DNA of 64,000 nucleotides from Eubacterium maltosivorans (GCF_002441855.2 NZ_CP029487.1:1-64000); one strand, 5' to 3'. Shown: positions 13,439 to 21,994, counted from the first letter of the stretch. The notes: generated from the letters alone by a model not told the origin. Made by a program: numbers and translations.

Positions 13439-13618
13439 ATGATGGAAAAGGATACAAGCGCATTTTTAAAAGATAAAAGAGGTGCCGCCTTGACAGCCGA
13501 CAACACAGGTAAGTGCGGTGAGTATATCTACGAGGAAACCATTTGCTCCGCCGAATTTCCGCAGGGATGTATTGATTCGGAATCACCGAAGCCCGATGCA
13601 GCGGCGGATGTTGAATAA
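13439..13618 (+). CDS. Small Cys-containing hypothetical protein (59 aa)
   Basis: 59 aa, preceded by an ideal AAAGGAGG. It carries three Cys spaced widely (GKCGEYIYEETICSAEFPQGC) and an acidic tail. Not recognised. The strong RBS, dedicated leader hairpin and terminator suggest a real, well-expressed gene. There is no signal peptide or TM. Confidence 0.6.
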   Translation: MMEKDTSAFLKDKRGAALTADNTGKCGEYIYEETICSAEFPQGCIDSESPKPDAAADVE

Positions 13619-13636
13619 ACACGATTAAGCAAATCC

Positions 13637-13664
13637 GGGCACGTCTGAGGGCGTGTCTTTTATT
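13637..13664 (+). terminator. Terminator of the 59-aa gene
   Basis: GGGCACG/CGTGTC-type stem (one G-T pair) with loop TCTGAGGG, followed by TTTTATTTTA. Confidence 0.7.
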
Positions 13665-13767
13665 TTATTAAAACGTGGCGTCGTTTTCATTGTGGTTTAA
13701 TGTTTTTATAATCTCTGCATGATATAATAAAAGCTCAAACCTATAATCGTTATGAGAAGGTGATAAA

Positions 13768-15240
13768 ATGAATAACGGAACAATGATGCAGTATTTTGAA
13801 TGGTACCTCCCGGCGGATAAGCTGTTATGGAAGCGTTGTGCCGCTCAGGCGGGAAATCTGAAAAAAGCTGGAATCACTGCTGTATGGCTGCCGCCTGCCT
13901 ATAAGGGAGCGGATGGTATTTACGATGTGGGCTATGCGGTTTACGATACATACGACCTTGGAGAATTTGATCAAAAGGGGGATGTTGCCACCAAATACGG
14001 CACCCGCGAAGAGTACCTGATGGCTATTGACGCCTTTCACAATGAGGGAATTCAGGTTTTAGCCGATATTGTATTAAACCACCGGATTGGCGCGGATGAA
14101 TGTGAGGAAACAGAAGCGATCCAGAGTAAGGAAACAGACCGTAACGAGCAAATCGGCGAAAAAAGCGTTATCACAGCCTGGACAAGGTTTACCTTTCCGG
14201 GAAGAGATGGAAAATACTCGGATTTCACCTGGAACTGGCGTTATTTTGACGGGACAGACTGGGATAATAAAAGCAACAGCGGCGGTATTTACCGGTTCCA
14301 TGACAAGGGCTGGGACAGCGAGGTCGATCCGGAAAACGGCAATTATGACTACCTGATGGGCGCAGATGTTGATATGACCAACCGCGAGGTGGTCGAGGAG
14401 CTGAAGCGGTGGGGAAAATGGTACCTCGAAACCGCCAATATGGACGGTTTCCGTCTGGATGCGGTCAAGCATATTCGTTTTGAGTTTTTTGATGAATGGC
14501 TCTCCTATCTCAGAGAGACAACTGGCAAGGAGCTTTTTTCAGTGGGCGAATACTGGAGTGCGGAGGTCGAAACGCTGGAGCATTATTTTAAGGTCTGCAA
14601 CTGGAGCATGTCGCTCTTTGACGTGCCTCTGCATTTTAAATTTCATCAGGCCTCCTGTGAGGGACAGGCCTTTGATATGGGCAGTCTTCTGGAAAACACG
14701 CTGGTCACCACTTTTCCAGATAAAGCGGTAACCTTTGTGGATAACCACGATACCCAGCCAGGACAGTCTCTGGAGTCCTGGGTTCAGGAATGGTTTAAAC
14801 CCCAGGCCTACGCGGTGATCCTGCTGCGGGAAGGCGGTTATCCCTGTATTTTTTATGGGGATTATTACGGCATGCCCCACGATAACCTGCCGGCAGTCAT
14901 TGGATTGGAAATGCTTTTGAGGGTCCGGAGCCTTTACGCTTACGGACAGCAGCACGATTATTTTGACGATGCGAATATTGTGGGATGGACAAGAGAAGGG
15001 GACGTCGAGCATCCGGATTCTGGTATTGGAGTTTTACTCTCCAACGGACCGGAAGGTGAAAAGCGTATGTATCTTGGAGCCACCTTTGCAGGTCAGTTCT
15101 TCAGAGACTGTACCCGCCATTTTTCGGAGCCGGTTTTCATAGATGCAGAGGGCTACGGCGTTTTCAGGGTTTCGCAGGCCTCGCTGTCCGTTTGGGTTAA
15201 CGAGCGGGCCTACGGAGTGCTGATGATTAATCTCCCATAA
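13768..15240 (+). CDS. Cytoplasmic alpha-amylase (GH13)
   Basis: 490 aa with no signal peptide, like Escherichia coli AmyA and Bacillus liquefying amylases. The four GH13 regions are intact: DIVLNH near 98, GFRLDAVKH near 227 with nucleophile Asp 231, the acid/base Glu in FSVGEYW near 260, and FVDNHDTQ near 325. It hydrolyses alpha-1,4 glucans such as internal glycogen or imported maltodextrins. GAGAAGG precedes the ATG. A corA-like gene follows after 15 bp and may share the transcript. Confidence 0.95.
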   Translation: MNNGTMMQYFEWYLPADKLLWKRCAAQAGNLKKAGITAVWLPPAYKGADGIYDVGYAVYDTYDLGEFDQKGDVATKYGTREEYLMAIDAFHNEGIQVLADIVLNHRIGADECEETEAIQSKETDRNEQIGEKSVITAWTRFTFPGRDGKYSDFTWNWRYFDGTDWDNKSNSGGIYRFHDKGWDSEVDPENGNYDYLMGADVDMTNREVVEELKRWGKWYLETANMDGFRLDAVKHIRFEFFDEWLSYLRETTGKELFSVGEYWSAEVETLEHYFKVCNWSMSLFDVPLHFKFHQASCEGQAFDMGSLLENTLVTTFPDKAVTFVDNHDTQPGQSLESWVQEWFKPQAYAVILLREGGYPCIFYGDYYGMPHDNLPAVIGLEMLLRVRSLYAYGQQHDYFDDANIVGWTREGDVEHPDSGIGVLLSNGPEGEKRMYLGATFAGQFFRDCTRHFSEPVFIDAEGYGVFRVSQASLSVWVNERAYGVLMINLP

Positions 15241-15255
15241 AATACAGGATTAGGA

Positions 15256-16188
15256 ATGGATTGTGAAATGTTATATTTGATGGAAAAATCGGGGATTCAC
15301 CGTGCAGAGGAAAAAACGGCGCTGGAGCCGGATAAGAAATATATTGGTGTCTACACATATGAGGAGGCCAGCGGGCAGGGGGATAAATTTGGACTTCATG
15401 CCGGGTTTTTAAATCGGACGCTGTCCAATGACTCGATTCGCTTTGAAAGCTACGACCATCTGGATATGCTCTGCATTGCCGTGGTCGATCTGGCGGTAAT
15501 GAAGCTGGATGTCCCCACAATGCATCTGTTTATCCAGGAAAACGCTTTTTTGATTGTCTGTGAGGATATGGCGTTTGTCAGCAGAATTCTTGAGCAGATT
15601 TCAGTGTACGATAAGCTCGAGGTGAGTTTTGGACGGCTGCTGTTTCATCTTTTTGACAAGCTCCTGGAGGACGATAACAGTTACCTGGATAAATTTGAAG
15701 AGAAAATTATGGCGCTTGAGAAAAAGATCATCAATGACAAAAGAAATAAAAACTATGTGAATAATATTATCGGCTACAGAAAAAAACTGGTACTGCTGAA
15801 AAGATATTATGAACAGGTCAGTGTTGTTTTTAAGTATATTGATTTAAATGAAAATAAGCTTTTTGATCATCAGTCTTTAAAACTGCTGCGAATTTTGTCG
15901 GGGAAAGTGGACCGCCTTTATAACAACGTGCTCTCGCTCATCGAATATGTGACTCAGATACGGGAGGCTTATCAGGCCGAGGTCGACATAAACCTCAATA
16001 CAACAATGAAATTATTTACGGTTATCACCACCATCTTTTTTCCGCTCAGCCTGATTGCAGGCTGGTATGGTATGAATTTTAATATGCCGGAGTATCAGAG
16101 CCTTTACGGCTACCCTATGGTTATTATTCTGAGCGCCGGAGTGATCATTGCCTCGATTATCTATTTTAAGCGGAACCACTGGTTTTAA
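15256..16188 (+). CDS. corA: CorA-like magnesium/divalent cation transporter
   Basis: 310 aa. A long cytoplasmic alpha/beta and helical domain is followed by two C-terminal TM helices. The first ends in the ion-selectivity signature YGMNF (GMN motif) near residue 274, and the protein ends in a short basic tail (KRNHWF). Such channels assemble as pentamers in the membrane and import Mg2+ (sometimes Co2+ or Ni2+). It follows the amylase gene closely, with AGGATTAGGA as a weak RBS. Confidence 0.92.
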   Translation: MDCEMLYLMEKSGIHRAEEKTALEPDKKYIGVYTYEEASGQGDKFGLHAGFLNRTLSNDSIRFESYDHLDMLCIAVVDLAVMKLDVPTMHLFIQENAFLIVCEDMAFVSRILEQISVYDKLEVSFGRLLFHLFDKLLEDDNSYLDKFEEKIMALEKKIINDKRNKNYVNNIIGYRKKLVLLKRYYEQVSVVFKYIDLNENKLFDHQSLKLLRILSGKVDRLYNNVLSLIEYVTQIREAYQAEVDINLNTTMKLFTVITTIFFPLSLIAGWYGMNFNMPEYQSLYGYPMVIILSAGVIIASIIYFKRNHWF

Positions 16189-16264
16189 AAAGTTGACAAA
16201 AAATGTTGTTTTTTTCTGTAAGTTGGATATATTTATTAAAACAACTTAGGGAAGGATTGTATCG

Positions 16265-16717
16265 ATGAAAAATTTACTCAAAGAATTCAAAGAGTTTGCG
16301 CTCAGAGGCAATGTGATGGAACTGGCTGTCGCGGTGATTATGGGCGCAGCCTTTCAGGGAATTATCAGCTCATTGACCGGGGACATTATTTCGCCAGTTC
16401 TTGGCCTTTTTGGCGGTGTTGATTTCAGTAATCTTGCAATTAATATTGGTGATGCCAGTATCCGGTATGGCGCCTTTGTAACAGCGGTTATTAATTTCAT
16501 TATCATGGCCTTCGTCATTTTTTTAATGGTCAAGGGCATGAACAAGCTGGCAGGCCTCAGAAAAACAAAGGACAGCGAGGTGGATGAAGAAAAAACAAAA
16601 ACCTGTCCTTACTGCTATACTGAAATACCCGAAAAAGCAGTGCGCTGCCCAAATTGCACCACAGTTTTGGTTAAACGGAAAAAGCAAGCGGCAGCAGAAA
16701 TCCAAAAGGAAGATTAA
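16265..16717 (+). CDS. mscL: Large-conductance mechanosensitive channel with C-terminal zinc ribbon
   Basis: 150 aa. The N-terminal helix and TM1 (FKEFALRGNVMELAVAVIMGAAF) and TM2 (VTAVINFIIMAFVIFLMV) are standard MscL. The C-terminus is unusual: instead of the short helical bundle it ends in a rubredoxin-like zinc ribbon, CPYCYTEIPEKAVRCPNC (residues about 117-134). MscL forms a pentamer that opens under membrane tension to release solutes. A second mscL lies at 19356. Confidence 0.93.
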   Translation: MKNLLKEFKEFALRGNVMELAVAVIMGAAFQGIISSLTGDIISPVLGLFGGVDFSNLAINIGDASIRYGAFVTAVINFIIMAFVIFLMVKGMNKLAGLRKTKDSEVDEEKTKTCPYCYTEIPEKAVRCPNCTTVLVKRKKQAAAEIQKED

Positions 16718-16792
16718 AGCTTATGCGGGACCAGATAGGCAAGGGATGATTCGGGTATAATTAAGAAAAACCATTAAAGGAAGTGTTTTAAA

Positions 16793-17140
16793 ATGAAAAT
16801 ACTATTTCATGTTGATGATACAGACCGGTTAAGCATGGCGGCAACCAATGCTGCCAATGCCGTTAAGTACATTCAGGATAACAAGCTTACTCTTGAGGCC
16901 GAGATTGTGGTGAACGGTGAAGCTGTGGCCGGGTTGGTTCGCAGGCGTATTGATGAGCCGCTATACCAAAGCCTGCAAAAGCTGGCAGACGGAAAGGTGT
17001 GCATTGCTGCCTGTCAAAACGCGTTGAAGGCTCATCAGCTTTCAAAAGAAGACCTGTGCGATTTCGTTACTGTTGTCCCCGCAGGGGTCATTGAGTTAGC
17101 CCGGAAACAGGAAGAAGGCTATGCTTACATTAAGCCTTGA
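16793..17140 (+). CDS. DsrE/DsrF-like family protein
   Basis: 115 aa. The N-terminal strand KILFHVDDTDRLSMAATNAANAVKYI and the strand-turn pattern EIVVNGEAV, plus KVCIAACQNALKAHQL, match the small DsrE-like (COG1416-type) proteins. The conserved Cys in IAACQNAL is retained. Relatives take part in sulfur transfer or are uncharacterised. AAAGGAAG precedes the ATG. Monocistronic with its own terminator. Confidence 0.75.
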   Translation: MKILFHVDDTDRLSMAATNAANAVKYIQDNKLTLEAEIVVNGEAVAGLVRRRIDEPLYQSLQKLADGKVCIAACQNALKAHQLSKEDLCDFVTVVPAGVIELARKQEEGYAYIKP

Positions 17141-17156
17141 TAAAAAATCGTTATGT

Positions 17157-17196
17157 AAAAAAGCTATCGCTGTGTTCTAGGCGGTAGCTTTTTTAT
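17157..17196 (+). terminator. Terminator of dsrE-like gene
   Basis: AAGCTATCGC/GCGGTAGCTT stem with flanking A and T runs. Confidence 0.9.
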
Positions 17197-17231
17197 TGTT
17201 TAAGAGATCTTAGAATATGGGCTCAAATGGC

Positions 17232-17591
17232 TTAATGGGCTTGCTGGTCCTTGAGTTTGTCGGTGACCGCATTTGTCTTTTCCTTGGCTGCATCGCCGGC
17301 CTCGTCAGTCTTATGCTTTAGCCTGTCAATCGTTTCATCAGCTTTGGTTTTTGCTTTAGAAGCCATTTCTTCAGAGTTGCTCTGAACCTTTTTTCTGGAC
17401 TCCTCAACCGAGTCTTTGGCCTTATCGGCCGCTTCGTTCAGCTTATCCACCATATTTTCAGCCGCATCATTTATTTTATCGGCAGCCTTTTCCACACTTT
17501 CGTTCACCTTATCGACCGCTTCCTTTGCTTTCTGGCTGGCTTTATTGTTTATTTCCTGTGTTCTTTCTTTTAATTCATCAAGATTTTTCAT
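17232..17591 (-). CDS. Long amphipathic coiled-coil protein (LEA/apolipoprotein-like repeats)
   Basis: 119 aa, almost entirely charged heptad/11-mer helix with repeated units such as DKVNESVEKAADKINDAAEN and DKLNEAADKAKDSVEE. Very rich in Ala, Lys, Glu and Asp; no Trp, Cys or TM. Such proteins resemble late-embryogenesis-abundant and general stress proteins and may protect membranes or proteins. GGAG lies 7 nt before the ATG. Function is inferred from composition only. Confidence 0.65.
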   Translation of the reverse strand: MKNLDELKERTQEINNKASQKAKEAVDKVNESVEKAADKINDAAENMVDKLNEAADKAKDSVEESRKKVQSNSEEMASKAKTKADETIDRLKHKTDEAGDAAKEKTNAVTDKLKDQQAH

Positions 17592-17782
17592 TATGAGTGC
17601 TCCTTTCTGTCAGAATATTCTCAAATTTTGTTAATATTTTATATACCCGCATTGTGAGCTTTAAACAGAAAAGCAATATAGGATCAGTTTAATTAAAGCA
17701 GCGATAGTGGGCTTTGGCAGAGGCGCTGCAGATGCTGGATTATTTATAAAATATTAAATTAAAATAATTCCGCTTTAAAAGA

Positions 17783-17811
17783 TTGACAAACTTGCAAAAA
17801 AGATTTAATAT
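17783..17811 (+). promoter_or_regulatory. Promoter of the TetR-type operon
   Basis: TTGACA (17783-17788), a 17-bp spacer and TAATAT (17806-17811). Confidence 0.8.
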
Positions 17812-17814
17812 TAT

Positions 17815-17835
17815 AAAATGAACAACGTTCATTTT
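17815..17835 (+). promoter_or_regulatory. Perfect palindromic operator of the TetR regulator
   Basis: AAAATGAAC-AAC-GTTCATTTT, a perfect 9-3-9 inverted repeat. It begins 3 bp after the -10 box and ends 1 bp before the GGAGG of the regulator gene, so a bound dimer would block transcription of its own operon. Confidence 0.85.
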
Positions 17836-17845
17836 GGAGGAAACA

Positions 17846-18406
17846 ATGAATACAAACGTAACGTCCAGGGAAGCGCTGGTGACGGCTGCCCGGGAAATCG
17901 CGCTGGCAGAAAGCCTATCTAAAATCAGTATACGGCGGATTGCCACTGTATGCGGCATCTCTGTTGGCGCAATATATAATTACTTTCCGACCAAAAGTGA
18001 GCTGATGATTGCAGTTATTGAAGACTTTTGGCGGTCCGCCTTTCATGGCGTGGGAGACGATTTATTTAAAGAAAAGAATTTTTGCCTTTTTATAAAAGGC
18101 GTCTATGAGCGTCTGTATTGCAATGTGCAGGAAGTTTATGAAAGCTGGCTGGAAGAAATTACCAGGCTTGATCTGGGCCAGAGCGGTAAGGAGCAGGAAG
18201 CACGGCATTTTGAGCATATCAAAAAAGGGCTGCTGAAGGTTCTGGAGAACGACGATGCCATAAGACAGGACGTCTGGAATGATCAGTTCACAAAAACAGG
18301 GCTCATTGATTTTGTTTTTGACAATTTACTGCTCCTTATGGGAAAAAGGGAAAAGGAATGCTGCTTTTTAACCCAGATGCTGGAGCAGGTGCTCTATCGC
18401 GAATAA
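17846..18406 (+). CDS. TetR/AcrR family transcriptional regulator
   Basis: 186 aa. The N-terminal HTH (ISIRRIATVCGISVGAIYNYFPTKSELMIAVIE, residues about 27-59) is typical. The C-terminal helical domain is ligand-binding and unassigned. The start is at MNTNVTS with TGGAGG upstream. It is autoregulated through the palindrome over its promoter and cotranscribed with the membrane protein 16 bp downstream, which is the likely regulated function. Confidence 0.92.
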   Translation: MNTNVTSREALVTAAREIALAESLSKISIRRIATVCGISVGAIYNYFPTKSELMIAVIEDFWRSAFHGVGDDLFKEKNFCLFIKGVYERLYCNVQEVYESWLEEITRLDLGQSGKEQEARHFEHIKKGLLKVLENDDAIRQDVWNDQFTKTGLIDFVFDNLLLLMGKREKECCFLTQMLEQVLYRE

Positions 18407-18422
18407 AGAAAGGATCAATCAA

Positions 18423-18866
18423 ATGAAAAAAATAATTCCAAGAGTTGATAAGCTGACGCTGCTGGTACTGGCCGGTGCCGTCTGGTTTATTGCAGGCTTT
18501 AACATTATGCGTATCGGCACACCAGATATGATTGCAAACTGGCAAAGCCCGGTGTTGCCCCTGTTGTTTTCGGTGGTAGTATTTGGCCTGTTTTTTAAAT
18601 TTGTTTTTTATAAAATGGTGGTTAAGCATAGCGCGCGTATTATGAATTACGGAGACGAGAAAATACCGTTTTACCGCTTTTTTGATAAAAAGAGCTATCT
18701 GATTATGATTTTTATGATTACTTTTGGGGTAACCTTAAGAATGTCACATTTAATCCCACCGCTTTATCTCGGTACTTTCTATACCGGGCTGGGGGCATCC
18801 TTAATCGGCGCTGGTATTTTCTTTTTTATCCAGTACCGGAGAAACGCTGTGGCTGTAAATGCTTAA
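18423..18866 (+). CDS. Four-TM membrane protein in TetR operon
   Basis: 147 aa with TM segments near residues 11-29, 43-62, 93-108 and 113-135. Family not recognised. Conserved-looking features are FIAGFNIMRIG in TM1 and the basic loop KMVVKHSARIM. It directly follows the TetR gene with AAAGGATCA as RBS. A transport or sensing role in the regulator's response is inference. Confidence 0.7.
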   Translation: MKKIIPRVDKLTLLVLAGAVWFIAGFNIMRIGTPDMIANWQSPVLPLLFSVVVFGLFFKFVFYKMVVKHSARIMNYGDEKIPFYRFFDKKSYLIMIFMITFGVTLRMSHLIPPLYLGTFYTGLGASLIGAGIFFFIQYRRNAVAVNA

Positions 18867-18973
18867 GCCTTTCTGATTTAATGTGATTGAGCACACATCT
18901 TAACATGTTTCTAATGACACCTGTTGGGTAAATATATATAATAGAAATATAAAAAGAAAGGAGTGCTAAAATC

Positions 18974-19273
18974 ATGCTATATAGTACAGAAATGATGCGG
19001 AAAGCAATGTCTCTCGCAAGACATGCCTATTCAGACCGTATCGACAGAAAAGGAAGATCTTTGTTTTTGATGGCCTGTGCAAAGGCAGAAAAAATGAAAA
19101 CAGAGAAAGAAACCGTCATTGCCCTGTTAAAAACGACAATGGAAGAAACAAATCTGACACTTAATGAAGTGAAGCAGGCGGGCTTTGAAGATGCGATAAT
19201 CAATGCTCTTCCAAGCGGACAGTCTGCTAAAAAATGCTATGTGAAATCCACATTAGAAAGTCTGACGGCTTAA
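18974..19273 (+). CDS. HD-domain-like protein related to RelA/SpoT hydrolase region, metal ligands lost
   Basis: 99 aa. MMRKAMSLARHAYSDRIDRKGRSLFLMACAKAEKM and the later TLNEVKQAGFEDAIINAL align well with the start of small (p)ppGpp hydrolase HD domains (KAxxxAxxAHxGQxDKxGxPY and TLEDLxxxGFPxxVxxAL). The metal ligands are missing: the first-helix His aligns only roughly, and the HD pair of the LLHDVVEDT motif reads LLKTTMEET here. It is probably a catalytically inactive relative. AAAGGAGTG is the RBS. Confidence 0.6.
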   Translation: MLYSTEMMRKAMSLARHAYSDRIDRKGRSLFLMACAKAEKMKTEKETVIALLKTTMEETNLTLNEVKQAGFEDAIINALPSGQSAKKCYVKSTLESLTA

Positions 19274-19355
19274 ACGTTCGCTCGGAAAGCTCAGGCTTTC
19301 TTTTTTTATTTTTTGAAAAAGGGGTAATAAATATAAGATGAAGGGAGGCAGCTTT

Positions 19356-19886
19356 GTGTTTGATGATTTTAAAAAATTTGCGTTTAAGGGAAATATCCTT
19401 AGCCTGGCCATCGGCGTGGTCATTGGTAACTCTTTTAATAAGGTAGTATCCTCGGTAGTCAGCGATATTCTCATGCCCTTTTTTGGCTATCTGACAGCAG
19501 GCATTGATTTTAAGACGCTGAAACTGGTGCTGCATCCGGCAACCCTTGAGGGCGATAAAATTATCCGGCCAGAGCTTGTGATCTCTTATGGGGATTTTTT
19601 GCAGAATGTCATTGATTTTTTTATTATAGCGCTGTCCATTTATATTGTGACAAAAGCCATTCGGAAGATCAGCCGCAAAGATCAGAATCAAGATCAGCAG
19701 GATGCAGTGACGGAAATTGACCTTTTGACCGATATAAAAAATATATTGGAAAAAGATCAGAGCAGCCCTCCGGCACCATTGCCGGAAAGTGTGAAGGCTC
19801 AAAAAACAGACCTGCCAGAACAAAATGTTCCGATTCACAAAAATGCGCAGAAGCTGCGGCTTGATAAAAAGTATAGAATCCATTAA
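19356..19886 (+). CDS. mscL: Second MscL-type mechanosensitive channel
   Basis: 176 aa from a GTG start with AGGGAGG 6-7 nt upstream; an ATG 18 bp earlier overlaps the RBS. TM1 (NILSLAIGVVIGNSFNKVVSSVV) and TM2 (VIDFFIIALSIYIVTKAI) fit MscL. A longer-than-usual tail (residues 120-176) is polar and Pro-rich without the zinc ribbon of the first mscL. It is a divergent paralogue, perhaps with a different gating threshold. Confidence 0.9.
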   Translation: MFDDFKKFAFKGNILSLAIGVVIGNSFNKVVSSVVSDILMPFFGYLTAGIDFKTLKLVLHPATLEGDKIIRPELVISYGDFLQNVIDFFIIALSIYIVTKAIRKISRKDQNQDQQDAVTEIDLLTDIKNILEKDQSSPPAPLPESVKAQKTDLPEQNVPIHKNAQKLRLDKKYRIH

Positions 19887-19938
19887 AATAAAGAGTAAAC
19901 TTATTTGGAAAAACATGTAAAAGTTAAAGGGGAAACTA

Positions 19939-20607
19939 TTGAAAGAACTATCCGTATTTGATATTATCGGGCCAAATATGATCGGGCCTTCCAGCTCCCA
20001 TACCGCAGGAGCTTTAAGAATCGCACTTCTGGCCCGCAAAATGGTCAAGGAGACCATCCGAAAGGTAGATTTTGTGCTCTATGGTTCTTTTGCCAGGACC
20101 TACCGCGGACATGGCACAGACAAGGCCCTGGTGGCTGGAATTTTAGGCTTTGGCACCGAGGACTACCGTATTCGGGATTCCTTTGAGTATGCCAGAAAAG
20201 CAGGGCTTGAATACCGTTTTATTGCTAATACCGAGAAAAAGGATATCCATCCCAATACTGTAGCCATTACTATCACCGATATAGAGGGACAGACCACTGT
20301 TGTCGTCGGAGAGTCCGTAGGCGGCGGAGCCGCAGTGATCCGGGAAATCAACGGTGTCGAGATTGCCCTTTCCGGCGAATATAACACTATTCTGGTCAAG
20401 CAGAGGGATAAGCCCGGCGTGCTGGCCCATATCACCCGATGCCTGAGCGACTGCCAGATCAATATCGCTTTTACCAAGCTCTATCGAGAAAAGAAAGGCG
20501 AAATCGCTTATACAATTATCGAAACCGACGAAGAGATCACGGGCGAGGTCATCGCAGCCATCGAGGCGTCCGAGAATATTTTCAGCGCTACGCGCATCGA
20601 GCTGTAG
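19939..20607 (+). CDS. sdaAB: L-serine dehydratase, iron-sulfur-dependent, beta subunit
   Basis: 222 aa with a TTG start supported by AAAGGGGAAAC. The N-terminal domain carries IGPSSSHTAGA (the substrate-binding SSSHT motif) and a C-terminal ACT domain begins near residue 148 (NTILVKQRDKPGVLAHI). With the alpha subunit 10 bp downstream it deaminates L-serine to pyruvate and ammonia. Confidence 0.95.
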   Translation: MKELSVFDIIGPNMIGPSSSHTAGALRIALLARKMVKETIRKVDFVLYGSFARTYRGHGTDKALVAGILGFGTEDYRIRDSFEYARKAGLEYRFIANTEKKDIHPNTVAITITDIEGQTTVVVGESVGGGAAVIREINGVEIALSGEYNTILVKQRDKPGVLAHITRCLSDCQINIAFTKLYREKKGEIAYTIIETDEEITGEVIAAIEASENIFSATRIEL

Positions 20608-20617
20608 GAGGAAAGCG

Positions 20618-21514
20618 ATGAATTTTACAAATGGAAGTACCCTGTTAAAAAGCTGTCACCGCCATCAGTGTCCGATTTCAGAGGCCATGTTCAGAAGAGA
20701 AACGACCTATCTGGAAAACACGCCTGAAGAAACAGAAGCCCGGATGCATCACGCCTGGGAAATTATGAAGGACGCGGTCAGAACCTCCCTTGAGGAAGAG
20801 CTGACCTCTGTCGGCGGACTTATCGGCGGTGAGGCTCGGAAGCTTAACGCGCGCCGCCAGGCAGGCAAAAGCATCAGTGGTCCTCTGACCGCTAAAGCCA
20901 TCGCCTATGCCATGGGCGTGCTTGAAGTGAACGCCTCCATGGGGCTGATCGTTGCGGCGCCTACTGCTGGCTCCTCCGGCGTACTGCCTGGAGTTCTCAT
21001 GGCCGTTCAGGAGGAACACGGCTTTAGGGATACCGAGATGGAAAAAGCATTATTCAACGCGGGGGCTATCGGCTATATTATTTCACGGAACGCAACCGTT
21101 GCTGGAGCAGAAGGCGGCTGTCAGGCCGAGGTCGGTGCCGCCAGCGCCATGGCGGCCAGCGCGCTGACCGAGCTCTTTGGCGGAACCCCGCAGATGTGCC
21201 TGGGTGCCGCCGCAAACGCTCTTTCAAATCTGCTGGGACTGGTTTGTGACCCCATTGCAGGATTGGTGGAAGCGCCGTGTCAGAAGCGGAACGCCATCGG
21301 GGCTTCCAATGCCATTATCAGCGCAGAGATCGCATTGAGCGGCGTGGAAAGCCTTGTTCCCTTTGACGAGGCAGTCAGCGCCATGCTGCAGGTCGGAAGA
21401 CGGCTGCCGCCAGAGCTACGGGAGACAGCCCTTGGGGGCATGGCCGCAACGCCGACAGGCTGTGCGCTGTGCAAGCAAATTTATAAAGGACAGGATGAGG
21501 AGGAAAGAGAATGA
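20618..21514 (+). CDS. sdaAA: L-serine dehydratase, iron-sulfur-dependent, alpha subunit
   Basis: 298 aa. GPLTAKAIAYAMGVLEVNASMGLIVAAPTAGSSGVLPG and the cluster-binding Cys residues in GGCQAEVG, CDPIAGLVEAPCQKRN and CALC-type positions are conserved. TAGGAGG precedes the ATG. Translationally coupled to sdaAB and overlapping the dCMP deaminase start by 4 bp. Confidence 0.95.
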   Translation: MNFTNGSTLLKSCHRHQCPISEAMFRRETTYLENTPEETEARMHHAWEIMKDAVRTSLEEELTSVGGLIGGEARKLNARRQAGKSISGPLTAKAIAYAMGVLEVNASMGLIVAAPTAGSSGVLPGVLMAVQEEHGFRDTEMEKALFNAGAIGYIISRNATVAGAEGGCQAEVGAASAMAASALTELFGGTPQMCLGAAANALSNLLGLVCDPIAGLVEAPCQKRNAIGASNAIISAEIALSGVESLVPFDEAVSAMLQVGRRLPPELRETALGGMAATPTGCALCKQIYKGQDEEERE

Positions 21515-21990
21515 AAAGAGAAGATTATTTGTCCTGGGATGAATACTTCATGGGGATCGCCCTGCTGGCAGCCAAAAGAAGCAAGGACCCTGGAACACAG
21601 GTAGGAGCCTGTATTGTAAGCCCGGACAACAAAATTTTAACCATGGGCTATAATGGAATGCCCACAGGCTGTCATGATGACGAGATGCCCTGGGAGCGGG
21701 AAGGCGAGCCCCTTGAGACAAAATATCTTTACGTCTGTCATGCTGAATTTAACGCTATTTTGAATAACGGCGGTCGTTCTCTGAAAGGAGCGACCCTTTA
21801 CGCAACCCTTTTTCCCTGTAATGAATGCGCCAAAGCCATCATTCAGTCGGGAATTCAAAAAGTTATTTATATGGAGGATAAATACGCAGATACCGACGCG
21901 GTCATTGCCTCCAAAAGAATGTTCGATATGGTTGGGGTCACCTACGAGGCCTATGAAGTTAAGCATAAGAAAATTGTCATTGAGCTGTAA
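21511..21990 (+). CDS. Deoxycytidylate deaminase (ComEB-type)
   Basis: 159 aa. Zinc motifs HAEFNAIL (near 74, with proton-shuttle Glu) and PCNECAKAI (near 103) identify the dCMP/cytidine deaminase family. The N-terminal SWDEYFMGIALLAAKRSKDPGTQVGA is typical of dCMP deaminase/ComEB. It makes dUMP for thymidylate synthesis. The start overlaps the sdaAA stop (ATGA), so it is the third gene of that operon. Confidence 0.93.
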   Translation: MKREDYLSWDEYFMGIALLAAKRSKDPGTQVGACIVSPDNKILTMGYNGMPTGCHDDEMPWEREGEPLETKYLYVCHAEFNAILNNGGRSLKGATLYATLFPCNECAKAIIQSGIQKVIYMEDKYADTDAVIASKRMFDMVGVTYEAYEVKHKKIVIEL

Positions 21991-21994
21991 AGCT

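Noticed and set aside
19939-21514. Split or frameshifted serine dehydratase
   Set aside because: Two separate intact genes (beta and alpha subunits) with their own RBS are the normal clostridial arrangement.
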